Notes: generated from the sequence alone by a model not told the origin. A DNA stretch of 6,497 nucleotides from Candidatus Zixiibacteriota bacterium (GCA_016213305.1 JACRAV010000146.1:1-6497), one strand, 5' to 3'. Counted from the stretch's first letter, positions 1 to 6,497 are shown. Made by a program: numbers and translations.

Positions 1-3
1 CCC

Positions 4-13
4 AGGTCGAAAC
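4..13. repeat. Lone half-arm of the hairpin repeat
   Basis: AGGTCGAAAC at 4-13 is identical to the first ten bases of both 38-base units at 116 and 154, but the sequence after it differs and the matching right arm is absent. It may be a decayed copy, the edge of another copy extending outside the window, or chance. Ten identical bases in a short intergenic stretch that already carries this repeat make a relationship plausible. Confidence 0.35.
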
Positions 14-115
14 GATCTCGCCGTCACCTCACGATCACGAACCGTCGCCCGTGACCGCGATCTATCTCTCTTAATGTACTTCGTTGACATACAACAATCC
101 ATATCTCAAGATACA

Positions 116-191
116 AGGTCGAAACCCTTGCGGTCCCGACATCTTCTCTTCGTAGGTCGAAACCCCTGCGGTTTCGACATCTTCTCGTCGT
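116..191. repeat. Tandem pair of 38-base hairpin repeats
   Basis: Two directly adjacent 38-base units, 116-153 and 154-191, differ at four positions. Each begins AGGTCGAAACC, contains an inverted repeat and ends in ATCTTCTC(T/G)TCGT. In the second copy the arms GTCGAAACC (156-164) and GGTTTCGAC (170-178) are perfectly complementary around a five-base loop. In the first copy the right arm (132-140) is GGTCCCGAC. The two changed bases give A-C mismatches in plus-strand RNA but G-U pairs in minus-strand RNA, so all nine pairs hold only in the dxs sense. No T-run follows on the minus strand, so this is not a standard intrinsic terminator. It resembles dispersed palindromic (REP-like) intergenic repeats. 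It could affect dxs mRNA 3' end stability, but that is inference. Confidence 0.8.
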
Positions 192-277
192 CGCCCCGAT
201 CATAGTCGAGACGCGAAAGCAAACCCCCATGATTCCCGTGGTGTCTGGGCTCCTGCCCTGACGCCACTTCTGTTCTG

Positions 278-2278
278 CTATTTTGAATCAGTCCCGGTAA
301 GACGCACTTCGCCCACGCCATCTTTGCGGGCGTCATCGGCCGGTCTTTTGAATCTCAACCGTTGAAAGAACCCACCGCTGATCTTTGTCTTGGACTGGGC
401 ATCGTGCGCGACCAGCTCCCGTATCTGAGCGGTGATACCGGCCACATCGAGCCGGACATCGCGAAGAAGCTCGCTCCGGTCGCCGTGGGTGACGAACGAA
501 TCGGTCAGCCCAAGCGCCTTGAACTTGCCCGTATATCCTGACGAAAGTAGATATTCCGCGACCGCCTGCCCGAATCCGCCGCGAAGCTGGGCCTCTTCGA
601 TCGTAACAATAGCCCGCGCGTCGCGCGCAACCTGAGCCAGCACCGTCATATCGAACGGCTTCACAAAACGGGCATTCACCAGCGAGACCGCCGTTCCTTC
701 GTTGTCTAGCGTCTCAGCCGCCGACAGCGCCGGGTACACCATGCTCCCCACCGCCAGCACCACGATTTCGCTAGGCGTGGTCAGCCATTCCCATGTACCC
801 CATTCAATCGGCGCCACCGCCTCTTCCATCGGAACGGGAACCGTGTCGCGCGGATAGCGCACCGCGATCATCCCCGACATCTCGTTATTCGCGGTGTGAT
901 GCAACATGGAACGAAGCTCGTTGCCGTCTTTGGGGGCGCAGACGGTCACATTCGGAATCGTGCTCAAGTAAGCGATATCGAATACGCCGTGATGCGTGGG
1001 ACCGTCGTTGCCAACCAGACCGGCGCGATCCATGCACACCACCACCGGCAATTTCTGAATCGCGGTGTCGTGAATGATCTGATCGTACGCCCTCTGCATG
1101 AAGGTAGAGTAAATCGTCAGGTACGGCTTGATTCCTTCCACCGCCAGCCCGGCGGCAAAACAGGTGGCATGCCCTTCCGCGATGCCGACATCGAAGAACC
1201 GGTCGGGATACTTCTCCGAAAACGCCACCAGTCCCGTCCCCGACGCCATGGCCGCGGTGATCGCCACCACTTTCGGATTTCGTTCGGCCAGTTCAAGCAT
1301 GATACGGCCGAAGACATCCGTGTACGACGGCAATCCGCTTCCGCCGCCCGACTTGATCGATTTACCGGTCTCGGGATCGAAGCGCGACACCCCATGAAAC
1401 TTGAACGCATCCTCTTCCGCCGGCGCATACCCTTTCCCCTTCACCGTCGCGATATGAAGAAGTACCGGCCCGCCAAGCTGTTTGAGGTCCTGGAGGGTCT
1501 TGATCAAAAGTGGCAGGTCGTGACCGTCGATCGGGCCGAAATATCGGAATCCCATCTCTTCGAACAACATCCCCGGAACAATCAGCGACTTGAGCGAACC
1601 CTCGATCCGGTGCACCAGTTTGCGGATCATCTCCGGCCTTTTGAATTTGCCGGTCAGCTCCCAGACCTCGCGCCGGAACCGATTGACTTTCTCGTCGGCC
1701 ATGATCGACGTCAGATACCGCGAGATTGACCCCACATTCTTGGAAATCGAAAAGGTGTTGTCGTTGAGAATGACCAGCAGATTCTTGCGCAGGGAGCCGG
1801 CATTGTTCATCCCTTCGAACGCCAGCCCACCGGTCATGGCGCCGTCGCCGATCACCGCGATCACCTTGTTGGTGTCGCCGTTCAGATCACGGGCCACGGC
1901 AAAGCCGAGCGACGCCGATATCGAGGTCGAGGCGTGCCCCGCCCCGAAATGGTCGTGTTCCGATTCTTCCCGCCGGGCGAACCCGGCCAGACCGTTGTAA
2001 CACCTGATCGTGCCGATCCGGTCGCGCCGCCCGGTCAGCAGTTTATGCACGTATGTCTGGTGGCTGACATCCCAGATGATCCGATCATCGGGTGTATCGA
2101 ACAGATAATGCAAAGCCAGCGTCAATTCGACCGCGCCCAGATTGGACGCCAGATGCCCGCCGGTTTCGGCCACCGCCGAGACGATCTCGGTCCGTATTTC
2201 CTCGGCCAGTTCCACCAACTGGTCAACCGACAGCTTTTTCAGGTCGGTGGGGCTGTCAATGTTCGGCAGGTACTTCAT
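278..2278 (-). CDS. dxs: 1-deoxy-D-xylulose-5-phosphate synthase, with C-terminal extension
   Basis: Thiamine-diphosphate enzyme that joins pyruvate and glyceraldehyde 3-phosphate to DXP, the first step of the MEP pathway. It is 666 residues against about 620 in E. coli. The start MKYLPNIDSPTDLKKLS is typical. H41 (TGGH) and H73 (WDVSHQ) match active-site histidines. GDG at 144-146 with N173 (LNDN) is the cofactor and Mg site. The second domain carries FFDVGIAEGHA, with E368 equivalent to catalytic E370 of E. coli, then DRAGLVG, H429, and R474 and R477 in RYPR. The C-terminal domain (ARFVKPFD, EEAQLRGGFG) ends near residue 624. Beyond it is a tail of about 42 residues, rich in Lys and Arg up to 645, with no recognised domain. 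AEGH replaces the commoner AEQH, and DVSHQ the commoner DVGHQ. The gap from ispA is 21 bases, with no clear ribosome site. Stop is TAG. Confidence 0.96.
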   Translation of the reverse strand: MKYLPNIDSPTDLKKLSVDQLVELAEEIRTEIVSAVAETGGHLASNLGAVELTLALHYLFDTPDDRIIWDVSHQTYVHKLLTGRRDRIGTIRCYNGLAGFARREESEHDHFGAGHASTSISASLGFAVARDLNGDTNKVIAVIGDGAMTGGLAFEGMNNAGSLRKNLLVILNDNTFSISKNVGSISRYLTSIMADEKVNRFRREVWELTGKFKRPEMIRKLVHRIEGSLKSLIVPGMLFEEMGFRYFGPIDGHDLPLLIKTLQDLKQLGGPVLLHIATVKGKGYAPAEEDAFKFHGVSRFDPETGKSIKSGGGSGLPSYTDVFGRIMLELAERNPKVVAITAAMASGTGLVAFSEKYPDRFFDVGIAEGHATCFAAGLAVEGIKPYLTIYSTFMQRAYDQIIHDTAIQKLPVVVCMDRAGLVGNDGPTHHGVFDIAYLSTIPNVTVCAPKDGNELRSMLHHTANNEMSGMIAVRYPRDTVPVPMEEAVAPIEWGTWEWLTTPSEIVVLAVGSMVYPALSAAETLDNEGTAVSLVNARFVKPFDMTVLAQVARDARAIVTIEEAQLRGGFGQAVAEYLLSSGYTGKFKALGLTDSFVTHGDRSELLRDVRLDVAGITAQIRELVAHDAQSKTKISGGFFQRLRFKRPADDARKDGVGEVRLTGTDSK

Positions 2279-2299
2279 CGTAGCCGGTTAAGATACCAC

Positions 2300-3187
2300 T
2301 TAATTCTCGCGTTGTCCAATGTAGCGGGCGATATAGGTAAGCACATTGTCGTCATACGGTTCGAAAAGCGCCAGCGCCTCATCAATCAGCCCCCCGGCTC
2401 TGGCCTTGGCTGTCTCAAGCCCGACCGCCGCAGGATAGGTCGCTTTCTGATTTTTACTATCGGAGCCGATTTCCTTTCCAAGAATTCTCGCGTCCCCCTC
2501 AATATCCAGCACGTCATCGACAATCTGAAACGCCAGCCCGATCTTTTCGCCGTAAGATGTCAGCCGGGCGAGCATTTTCTGGTCGGCCCCGGCCAGGATC
2601 GCCCCGATCCGGACCGAACCGCGAATCAGCGCCCCGGTCTTGCGGGCATGGATATTGGAGATTTCCGCCTCGGTCACCCGGCGTCCTTCGGCCTCCAGAT
2701 CGGCCACCTGCCCGCCGAGCATCCCCGATGTCCCCACCGCCGCCGAAAGTTCGGCTACGGCGGGAATGGAATTGGTGCGGGCCATCAGCTCGAATGCCAC
2801 CACATGAAGGGCGTCCCCGGCCAGCACCGCCAGCGCCTCGCCGAATTTCTTGTGCACGGTCGGAAGGCCCCGTCGCAGATCGTCGTCATCCATACAGGGG
2901 AGATCGTCGTGAATCAGCGAATAGGTGTGCACCATCTCAAGGGCGGCCATGGCCAGATGCACCGGATCATCCTTTTCCCGTGGTTTCCCGCCGCAATATT
3001 CGAAAGCCGCCAGACAGAGAATCGGCCGGAGCCGTTTCCCGCCCGCCATCAGCGAATACCGCATCGCCTCGTGCAACGAACGCGGCTCCGCTTCCACCGA
3101 CGGCGCATACCGCGCCAGCAGATTATCCGTCAACTGCCGGGTCGATTCGAGATACGCCCAGCCGTCCACTGAGCGCACCGGCGTCAT
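2300..3187 (-). CDS. ispA: Polyprenyl synthase, probably (2E,6E)-farnesyl diphosphate synthase
   Basis: Condenses IPP with DMAPP and then geranyl diphosphate in the cytoplasm to give farnesyl diphosphate, precursor of undecaprenyl, quinone and other isoprenoids. It is 295 residues, normal length. GGKRLRP at 49-55 binds IPP. The first Asp-rich motif is DDLPCMD at 94-100, with the four-residue spacing of bacterial type II enzymes, followed by DDDLRRG. The second is DDVLD at 224-228. GQVADLEAEG (159-168), HARKTGALI (180-188) and KATYP (248-252) are also typical. Tyr89, five residues before the first Asp, is the bulky position found in C15-making enzymes, so farnesyl product is favoured; geranylgeranyl cannot be excluded from sequence. 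The ATG at 3187 overlaps the xseB stop (ATGA) and has GAGGAAA at 3192-3198, so coupled translation is likely. Stop is TAA. Confidence 0.95.
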   Translation of the reverse strand: MTPVRSVDGWAYLESTRQLTDNLLARYAPSVEAEPRSLHEAMRYSLMAGGKRLRPILCLAAFEYCGGKPREKDDPVHLAMAALEMVHTYSLIHDDLPCMDDDDLRRGLPTVHKKFGEALAVLAGDALHVVAFELMARTNSIPAVAELSAAVGTSGMLGGQVADLEAEGRRVTEAEISNIHARKTGALIRGSVRIGAILAGADQKMLARLTSYGEKIGLAFQIVDDVLDIEGDARILGKEIGSDSKNQKATYPAAVGLETAKARAGGLIDEALALFEPYDDNVLTYIARYIGQREN

Positions 3188-3429
3188 GCCGTTTCCTCGT
3201 CCGGCTCGAAATCTTCTTCCACCAGTTGACCCCGCTTCTCCATGATGACCTTGATCTTCTTTTCCGCTTCCGAGAGTTTCTCATCACAGAATTTGGCGAT
3301 CTCCAGCCCTTCGGTGTACAGTTTGATCGCGTCTTCGAGCGTCGTGTCGCCCGACTCCAGCTGGCCGGTGATTTCCTCAAGTCGTGCCACCGCCGACTCG
3401 TAGTCCTTGGGTTTCTTTTTGTCCGACAT
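3184..3429 (-). CDS. xseB: Exodeoxyribonuclease VII small subunit
   Basis: Small helical subunit that packs in several copies on the helical part of XseA and is needed for exonuclease VII activity. It has 81 residues, normal for the family (E. coli about 80). The family signature is clear: YESAVARLEEITGQLESGD at 10-28, then LEDAIKLYTEGLEIAK and KLSEAEKKI, followed by an acidic tail (EEDFEPDEETA) that is usually disordered. The ATG at 3429 follows AAGAGGAG, whose core overlaps the xseA stop codon, and only 9 bases separate the two genes, so the partners are probably translated together. Its TGA stop overlaps the ATG of ispA. Identification is secure from both sequence and context. Confidence 0.96.
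   Translation of the reverse strand: MSDKKKPKDYESAVARLEEITGQLESGDTTLEDAIKLYTEGLEIAKFCDEKLSEAEKKIKVIMEKRGQLVEEDFEPDEETA
3192..3198 (-). promoter_or_regulatory. Ribosome binding site of ispA inside the end of xseB
   Basis: On the minus strand GAGGAAA lies just before the ispA ATG, with six bases between AGGA and the start codon, inside the last codons of xseB. Together with the ATGA overlap (3184-3187) this supports the chosen ispA start and re-initiation by ribosomes leaving xseB. Confidence 0.7.
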
Positions 3430-3439
3430 CTCTCCTCTT
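3430..3439 (-). promoter_or_regulatory. Ribosome binding site of xseB overlapping the xseA stop
   Basis: On the minus strand the ten bases before the xseB ATG read AAGAGGAGAG. The GAGG core (3434-3437) is four bases from the ATG, slightly short, and the left part runs into the xseA TAA (3439-3441). A ribosome finishing xseA would therefore already lie on this site. The sequence is seen directly; the coupling is inferred. Confidence 0.7.
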
Positions 3440-4653
3440 TACGTCTCCGGAACGATTTTATTCACCACCGTCTGCAACCGGCCGTCGGTGACGATAGTCT
3501 CCAGCGTCTCCCCGGTCCTGACCGCTTTCACCGACGATACCACCGTCTGGTCATCCAGCCGCCGCGTGACCGAATACCCGCGCGCCAGCGTCTTGAGCGG
3601 CGACAGCGTCTCCAGCCGCGACAGCACCAAAGATAAACTGTTTCGGTACCGCTCAAACAGGTTTTTGCCGGCGGAATTAGCCAGCCGGGTAAGCTGATCG
3701 ATATATTGACGCCGCTGGTTGATTTGATCGAACGGCCGGGTATAGACTGTCCTCTGAAGTAAACCGGAAAGCTCCTGCCGCGCCTGGCGCACCTGCGATT
3801 TCAACCGCTGAGTCTGCGTGTACACCAGCCCTTCGATCCGTTCTTTGAATTCCTGCTTCGACCAGACCGTCAGTTCCGCCGCCGCGGAGGGGGTCGGGGC
3901 GCGAAGGTCCGCCGCCATGTCCGACAGGGTAACATCGATCTCATGTCCAACCGCCGAGACCACCGGAATCCGCGAACCGGCAATCGCCCGGACTGTCACT
4001 TCGGTATTGAACGGCCACAAATCCTCAAGCGAGCCGCCGCCGCGGCCGCAGATGATCAGATCAATATCATCTCGCCCGTTGAAATATTCGATACCGGCGG
4101 CAATCGTCTTCTCCGCGCCGTCCCCCTGTACCTGCGCCGGATAGATGATCAACTGCACGGTGTTGTTGCGCCGTTTTGAAATTTGAATGATATCGCGTAT
4201 CGCCGCGCCGGTGGGCGAAGTAACTATGCCGATGCGGGCGGGGTATTCGGGAATCGGTTTCTTGCGGGCTTCCTCGAACAATCCCTCGGCGGAAAGCTTC
4301 TCGAACAACTGCCGAAACGCCAGTTCGAGCGGTCCGATTCCAACCGGCACGATCTCTTTGCACGAGAGCTGATACTGCCCCCCCTTCTCATAAACCGTGA
4401 TATCCCCCCGGCACAACACCTTCTGGCCGTTCTTTGGCTCAAATTTGAGATACGCTCCGACCGAGCGCCACATGGCGCATTTGATCACCGCGTTTTCATC
4501 CTTGAGCGAAAAATACCGGTGCCCCGATGAGTGGTGAATATACCCGGACATCTCCCCCTCGATCCAGATATCCGGATACATTTCTTCGAGGGCGGACTTG
4601 ATCATCCGCGTGATCGCGGTGACGGTGAAAGCTTTGGGTTGTGCGCGCATCAT
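3439..4653 (-). CDS. xseA: Exodeoxyribonuclease VII large subunit
   Basis: Catalytic subunit of exonuclease VII, which degrades single-stranded DNA from both ends to oligonucleotides and acts in repair. From the ATG at 4653 it is 404 residues. An N-terminal OB-fold covers about 10-100 (IWIEGEMSGY, SGHRYFSLKD). The catalytic domain follows, with TSPTGAAIRD, GRGGGSLEDLWPFN, AVGHEIDVT and DLRAPTPSAAAE. D154, R204, H237 and D240 align with E. coli D155, R205, H238 and D241, reported as essential. A long helical, Gln/Arg-rich segment (about 262-345) should bind XseB, and LSPLKTLARGYSVTR near 350-364 is the usual C-terminal motif. The frame extends to a GTG at 4671, but that has no ribosome site at a useful distance, while GGAG at 4666-4669 lies 12 bases before the ATG. 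An adjacent in-frame ATG at 4650 is equally possible. Begins 40 bases after the uvrC stop; stop is TAA. Confidence 0.96.
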   Translation of the reverse strand: MMRAQPKAFTVTAITRMIKSALEEMYPDIWIEGEMSGYIHHSSGHRYFSLKDENAVIKCAMWRSVGAYLKFEPKNGQKVLCRGDITVYEKGGQYQLSCKEIVPVGIGPLELAFRQLFEKLSAEGLFEEARKKPIPEYPARIGIVTSPTGAAIRDIIQISKRRNNTVQLIIYPAQVQGDGAEKTIAAGIEYFNGRDDIDLIICGRGGGSLEDLWPFNTEVTVRAIAGSRIPVVSAVGHEIDVTLSDMAADLRAPTPSAAAELTVWSKQEFKERIEGLVYTQTQRLKSQVRQARQELSGLLQRTVYTRPFDQINQRRQYIDQLTRLANSAGKNLFERYRNSLSLVLSRLETLSPLKTLARGYSVTRRLDDQTVVSSVKAVRTGETLETIVTDGRLQTVVNKIVPET

Positions 4654-4665
4654 TTCAGTATATCG

Positions 4666-4670
4666 CTCCA
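4666..4670 (-). promoter_or_regulatory. Likely ribosome binding site of xseA
   Basis: TGGAG on the minus strand lies 12 bases before the ATG at 4653, a little long but usable. The GTG at 4669-4671 overlaps this site and has only a distant AAGGA, 19 bases upstream. This favours the ATG at 4653 (or 4650) over the longest reading frame. Confidence 0.45.
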
Positions 4671-4693
4671 CATAGACTGGGGCAATCTGTTCC

Positions 4694-6497
4694 TTATGGG
4701 ACCAACTGTTTGCGAATCTGCTCGGCCAGTTTGGGGTTAACCCCCTTCACCGCCGCCAACTCCTCCACCGTCGCCTTCCTTATCCCCTCCACCGACCCGA
4801 AATGCTTGAGCAAGGCCGCCCGCTTGGCCGGGCCGATTCCCTTGATATTGTCCAGCTCCGATGTAATCGTCCGCTTCTGCCGAACCTTCCGGTTATATGT
4901 AATCGCAAACCGGTGCGCCTCGTCACGAATGCGCTTCAGCAGGATCAAAGCCGGCGAGCTTTTCGGGATGGTCATCGGATCCGATATTTCCGGCAGATAC
5001 ACCTCTTCCAGCCGCTTGGCCAACGATATGATCGGCTGGCCGGCAAACCCTAAGCTCTCCAGTTCCGCGCGGGCCGAGGAGAGTTGCCCCTTGCCGCCAT
5101 CGACCACCACCAGATCGGGCGGCGTCTTTTGTTCCTCGCGAATCCGGTGGAAATACCGCCCCACCACTTCGCGCATCATCAGGAAATCATCCTGCCCCAC
5201 CACCCCTTTGATCTTGAAATGCCGGTACTCGCTCTTTTTGGGCTGGCCGTTGTCGAAATAGACGCACGACCCGACCGCATCCGATTCGCCGGTGTTCGAA
5301 ATGTCGAAACAGACCATCGTCCGCGGCGATCCTTCGAGCTTCAACTGGTCCTTCAGCGCCGACACCATCTTGCTTGTCCGCTCCGAATGCACCCGCTTCT
5401 GTATCAGCAGTTCTTCGAGCAGGTGCCGCGCATTGGCCGCCGCCAGTTCGACCAGCCGGACTTTCTCGCCGATCTTCGGGGTGATAATCTTCACTTTCGA
5501 GCCGCGTAACTCGCTCAGCCAGTCCTCGTGCAGTTGCATTTCTCCGAATTCCCTCGGAACAAACACCTGTTCGGGCAGGTTCGGCTGGTGATTGTAATAC
5601 TGGGTGATGAAGGTGTGATAAATCTCGTCGTCCTGTTCCTCCTTGTCGCCGATCAGGTGAAACTCCTGCCGGCCGATCAGCGCCCCCTGACGGATCTGCA
5701 TCACCACCGCCACCGCATCCCGGCGTTCCCGCGCAATTGAAATGATATCGCGGTCGATCATTTCGCCCGTATCGATATGCTGATTGACCATCGTCGCCCG
5801 AAACGCCTCGATCTGATCGCGAAGTTCTTTCGCCTCCTCGAAATTCATCTCCTGCGAGGCCGCCTGCATCCGGGTCGTCAGCCGCTCCAGCAGGTCTTTG
5901 GATTTGCCCGACAACGCCAGAATCACACTCTGCACCAGTTCGCCGTATTCCTTTTGCGATTGTAGTCCCTCGCACGGTCCGCCGCACCGCTTAATGTGGT
6001 AATCCATGCAGACTTGATACGGTTTCCCCTGCGGATGCGGAATCACAAAATCGCAGGTCCGGATTTTGAACAGCCGGGTCAGAAATCCGATCGTTTTCCG
6101 CATCGCTTTGGACGAGGTGTACGGCCCGAAATAAGTCGCCCCGTCGCGGGCCAGCCGCCGGACAATCATCACCCGGGGAAACGGCTCGTTGGTCGTGATG
6201 CGGATATACGGAAAATGCTTGTCGTCTCTGAGATCGACATTGAACTTCGGCTTGTGCTCGCGGACCAGGTTAGCTTCGAGAATCAGCGACTCGATCTCAT
6301 TCCCCGTAACCATGGTGGACAGGTCGGCGATCTGGGCCGCCAGACGCTCGGTCTTGGCATCATGCTGGTTGGCCGAATGGAAATAGGTCCGCACCCGGTT
6401 GCGAAGGTTCTTGGCTTTGCCGATGTAGATGATCTTCCCCTGCGCATCGGAAAAGAGATAGACCCCCGGCGACGTTGGTAAGTGCTTAAGTTTGAGC
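4694..6497 (-). CDS. uvrC: UvrABC excinuclease subunit C (N-terminus cut by window edge)
   Basis: UvrC joins the UvrB-DNA complex at a lesion and cuts the damaged strand on both sides. About 600 codons are visible and the frame is open to the right edge. In fragment numbering, the GIY-YIG nuclease domain shows GVY at 11-13, YIGKAK at 24-29, R34, E74 and N86. Four cysteines (148, 163, 171, 175) match the Fe-S cluster ligands of E. coli UvrC. A UVR (UvrB-binding) segment lies near 202-235. The RNase H-like second nuclease has D398 (in FDISN), D466 (in VDGGKGQ) and H528 (in DEAHRFA), and a tandem helix-hairpin-helix region fills 547-600. Only about ten residues should be missing. A GTG at 6394 is not the start, because the first half of the GIY-YIG domain lies upstream of it. 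Stop is TAA. First visible gene of the cluster; all key residues are present, so it should be active. Confidence 0.97.
   Translation of the reverse strand, partial: LKLKHLPTSPGVYLFSDAQGKIIYIGKAKNLRNRVRTYFHSANQHDAKTERLAAQIADLSTMVTGNEIESLILEANLVREHKPKFNVDLRDDKHFPYIRITTNEPFPRVMIVRRLARDGATYFGPYTSSKAMRKTIGFLTRLFKIRTCDFVIPHPQGKPYQVCMDYHIKRCGGPCEGLQSQKEYGELVQSVILALSGKSKDLLERLTTRMQAASQEMNFEEAKELRDQIEAFRATMVNQHIDTGEMIDRDIISIARERRDAVAVVMQIRQGALIGRQEFHLIGDKEEQDDEIYHTFITQYYNHQPNLPEQVFVPREFGEMQLHEDWLSELRGSKVKIITPKIGEKVRLVELAAANARHLLEELLIQKRVHSERTSKMVSALKDQLKLEGSPRTMVCFDISNTGESDAVGSCVYFDNGQPKKSEYRHFKIKGVVGQDDFLMMREVVGRYFHRIREEQKTPPDLVVVDGGKGQLSSARAELESLGFAGQPIISLAKRLEEVYLPEISDPMTIPKSSPALILLKRIRDEAHRFAITYNRKVRQKRTITSELDNIKGIGPAKRAALLKHFGSVEGIRKATVEELAAVKGVNPKLAEQIRKQLVP

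Larger units (their letters stand above)
1..277. other. Noncoding region downstream of dxs
   Basis: No convincing gene is present on either strand. The open frames here consist of translated repeat units and have no family resemblance or start signal. The region holds the half-arm at 4-13, an AT-rich patch at about 61-115, the 38-base tandem repeats at 116-191 and a short GGGC/GCCC hairpin at 247-258. None gives a clear terminator for the dxs transcript, and the gene beyond the left edge is unknown. Confidence 0.7.

Noticed and set aside
14..63. Imperfect inverted repeat (GATCTCGCCGTCAC at 14-27 against GTGACCGCGATC at 51-62)
   Set aside because: The arms match only partly (GATC and GTCAC blocks with mismatches between), and nothing around it suggests a function.
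116..191. CRISPR array
   Set aside because: The two units are directly adjacent with no unique spacers and only two copies exist, so this is a tandem hairpin repeat, not repeat-spacer structure.
247..258. GGGC-TCCT-GCCC hairpin as a dxs terminator
   Set aside because: Only four stem pairs, and no T-run follows on the minus strand, so it cannot be supported as an intrinsic terminator.
24..336. Two small minus-strand open frames downstream of dxs (24-230 and 106-336)
   Set aside because: Their peptides largely reflect translation of the 38-base repeats (GFDL, RRCR-type segments) in different frames, one overlaps the dxs end, and neither has a ribosome site or a known relative.
896..1729. Plus-strand open frame of 277 codons
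   Set aside because: Antisense to the conserved core of dxs; composition and lack of recognisable motifs point to a shadow frame.
1934..3172. Plus-strand open frame of 412 codons
   Set aside because: It lies wholly antisense to ispA and the start of dxs, has no family resemblance, and is Arg/Pro/His-rich like a shadow frame of GC-rich coding sequence.
2557..3636. Plus-strand open frame of 359 codons
   Set aside because: Runs antisense across ispA, xseB and the end of xseA, crossing three real genes; very Arg/Pro/Ser-rich and without domain motifs.
5187..5987. Minus-strand open frame of 266 codons inside uvrC
   Set aside because: Alternate frame of a well-conserved uvrC segment; Gly/Arg-rich with no motif of its own.

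Overview
The window is a compact bacterial gene cluster, all on the minus strand, read from the right edge towards the left: uvrC (start lies beyond the right edge), xseA, xseB, ispA and dxs. Every gene is identified from recognisable family motifs. Base composition is moderately GC-rich in the genes. The proteins are of ordinary bacterial type: the methylerythritol phosphate (MEP) route to isoprenoids, type II short-chain prenyl synthase, exonuclease VII and UvrABC excision repair. The sequence alone does not fix the phylum. The gene order and the style of the intergenic repeats would fit an uncultured FCB-group or similar Gram-negative lineage, but that is only a guess.

Layout. Positions 6497-4694 hold nearly all of uvrC, lacking only about ten N-terminal residues. 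Positions 4653-3439 hold xseA, and 3429-3184 hold xseB, whose ribosome site sits on the xseA stop codon. Positions 3187-2300 hold ispA, which overlaps xseB by four bases (ATGA). Positions 2278-278 hold dxs, 21 bases after ispA. Gaps inside the cluster are 40, 9, -4 and 21 bases and none contains a visible terminator, so a single transcript is likely. No promoter for it is seen; it should lie to the right of the window.

Function. UvrC makes the two incisions of nucleotide excision repair, and XseA with XseB form exonuclease VII, so the upstream half is DNA repair. IspA and Dxs are respectively a late and the first step of isoprenoid precursor synthesis and make up the downstream half. The xseB-ispA-dxs order is a known arrangement in many bacteria; here it is joined to xseA and uvrC.

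Positions 1-277, downstream of dxs, carry no convincing gene. They hold a tandem pair of 38-base units (116-191), each able to form a hairpin. The base differences between the copies keep the hairpin intact only in RNA of the dxs sense, by G-U wobble. A lone half-arm of the same unit lies at 4-13, and an AT-rich patch lies between. The other notable feature is a basic C-terminal tail of about 40 residues on Dxs. I see no new defence system, mobile element, CRISPR array or RNA gene here; this is mostly a housekeeping region.
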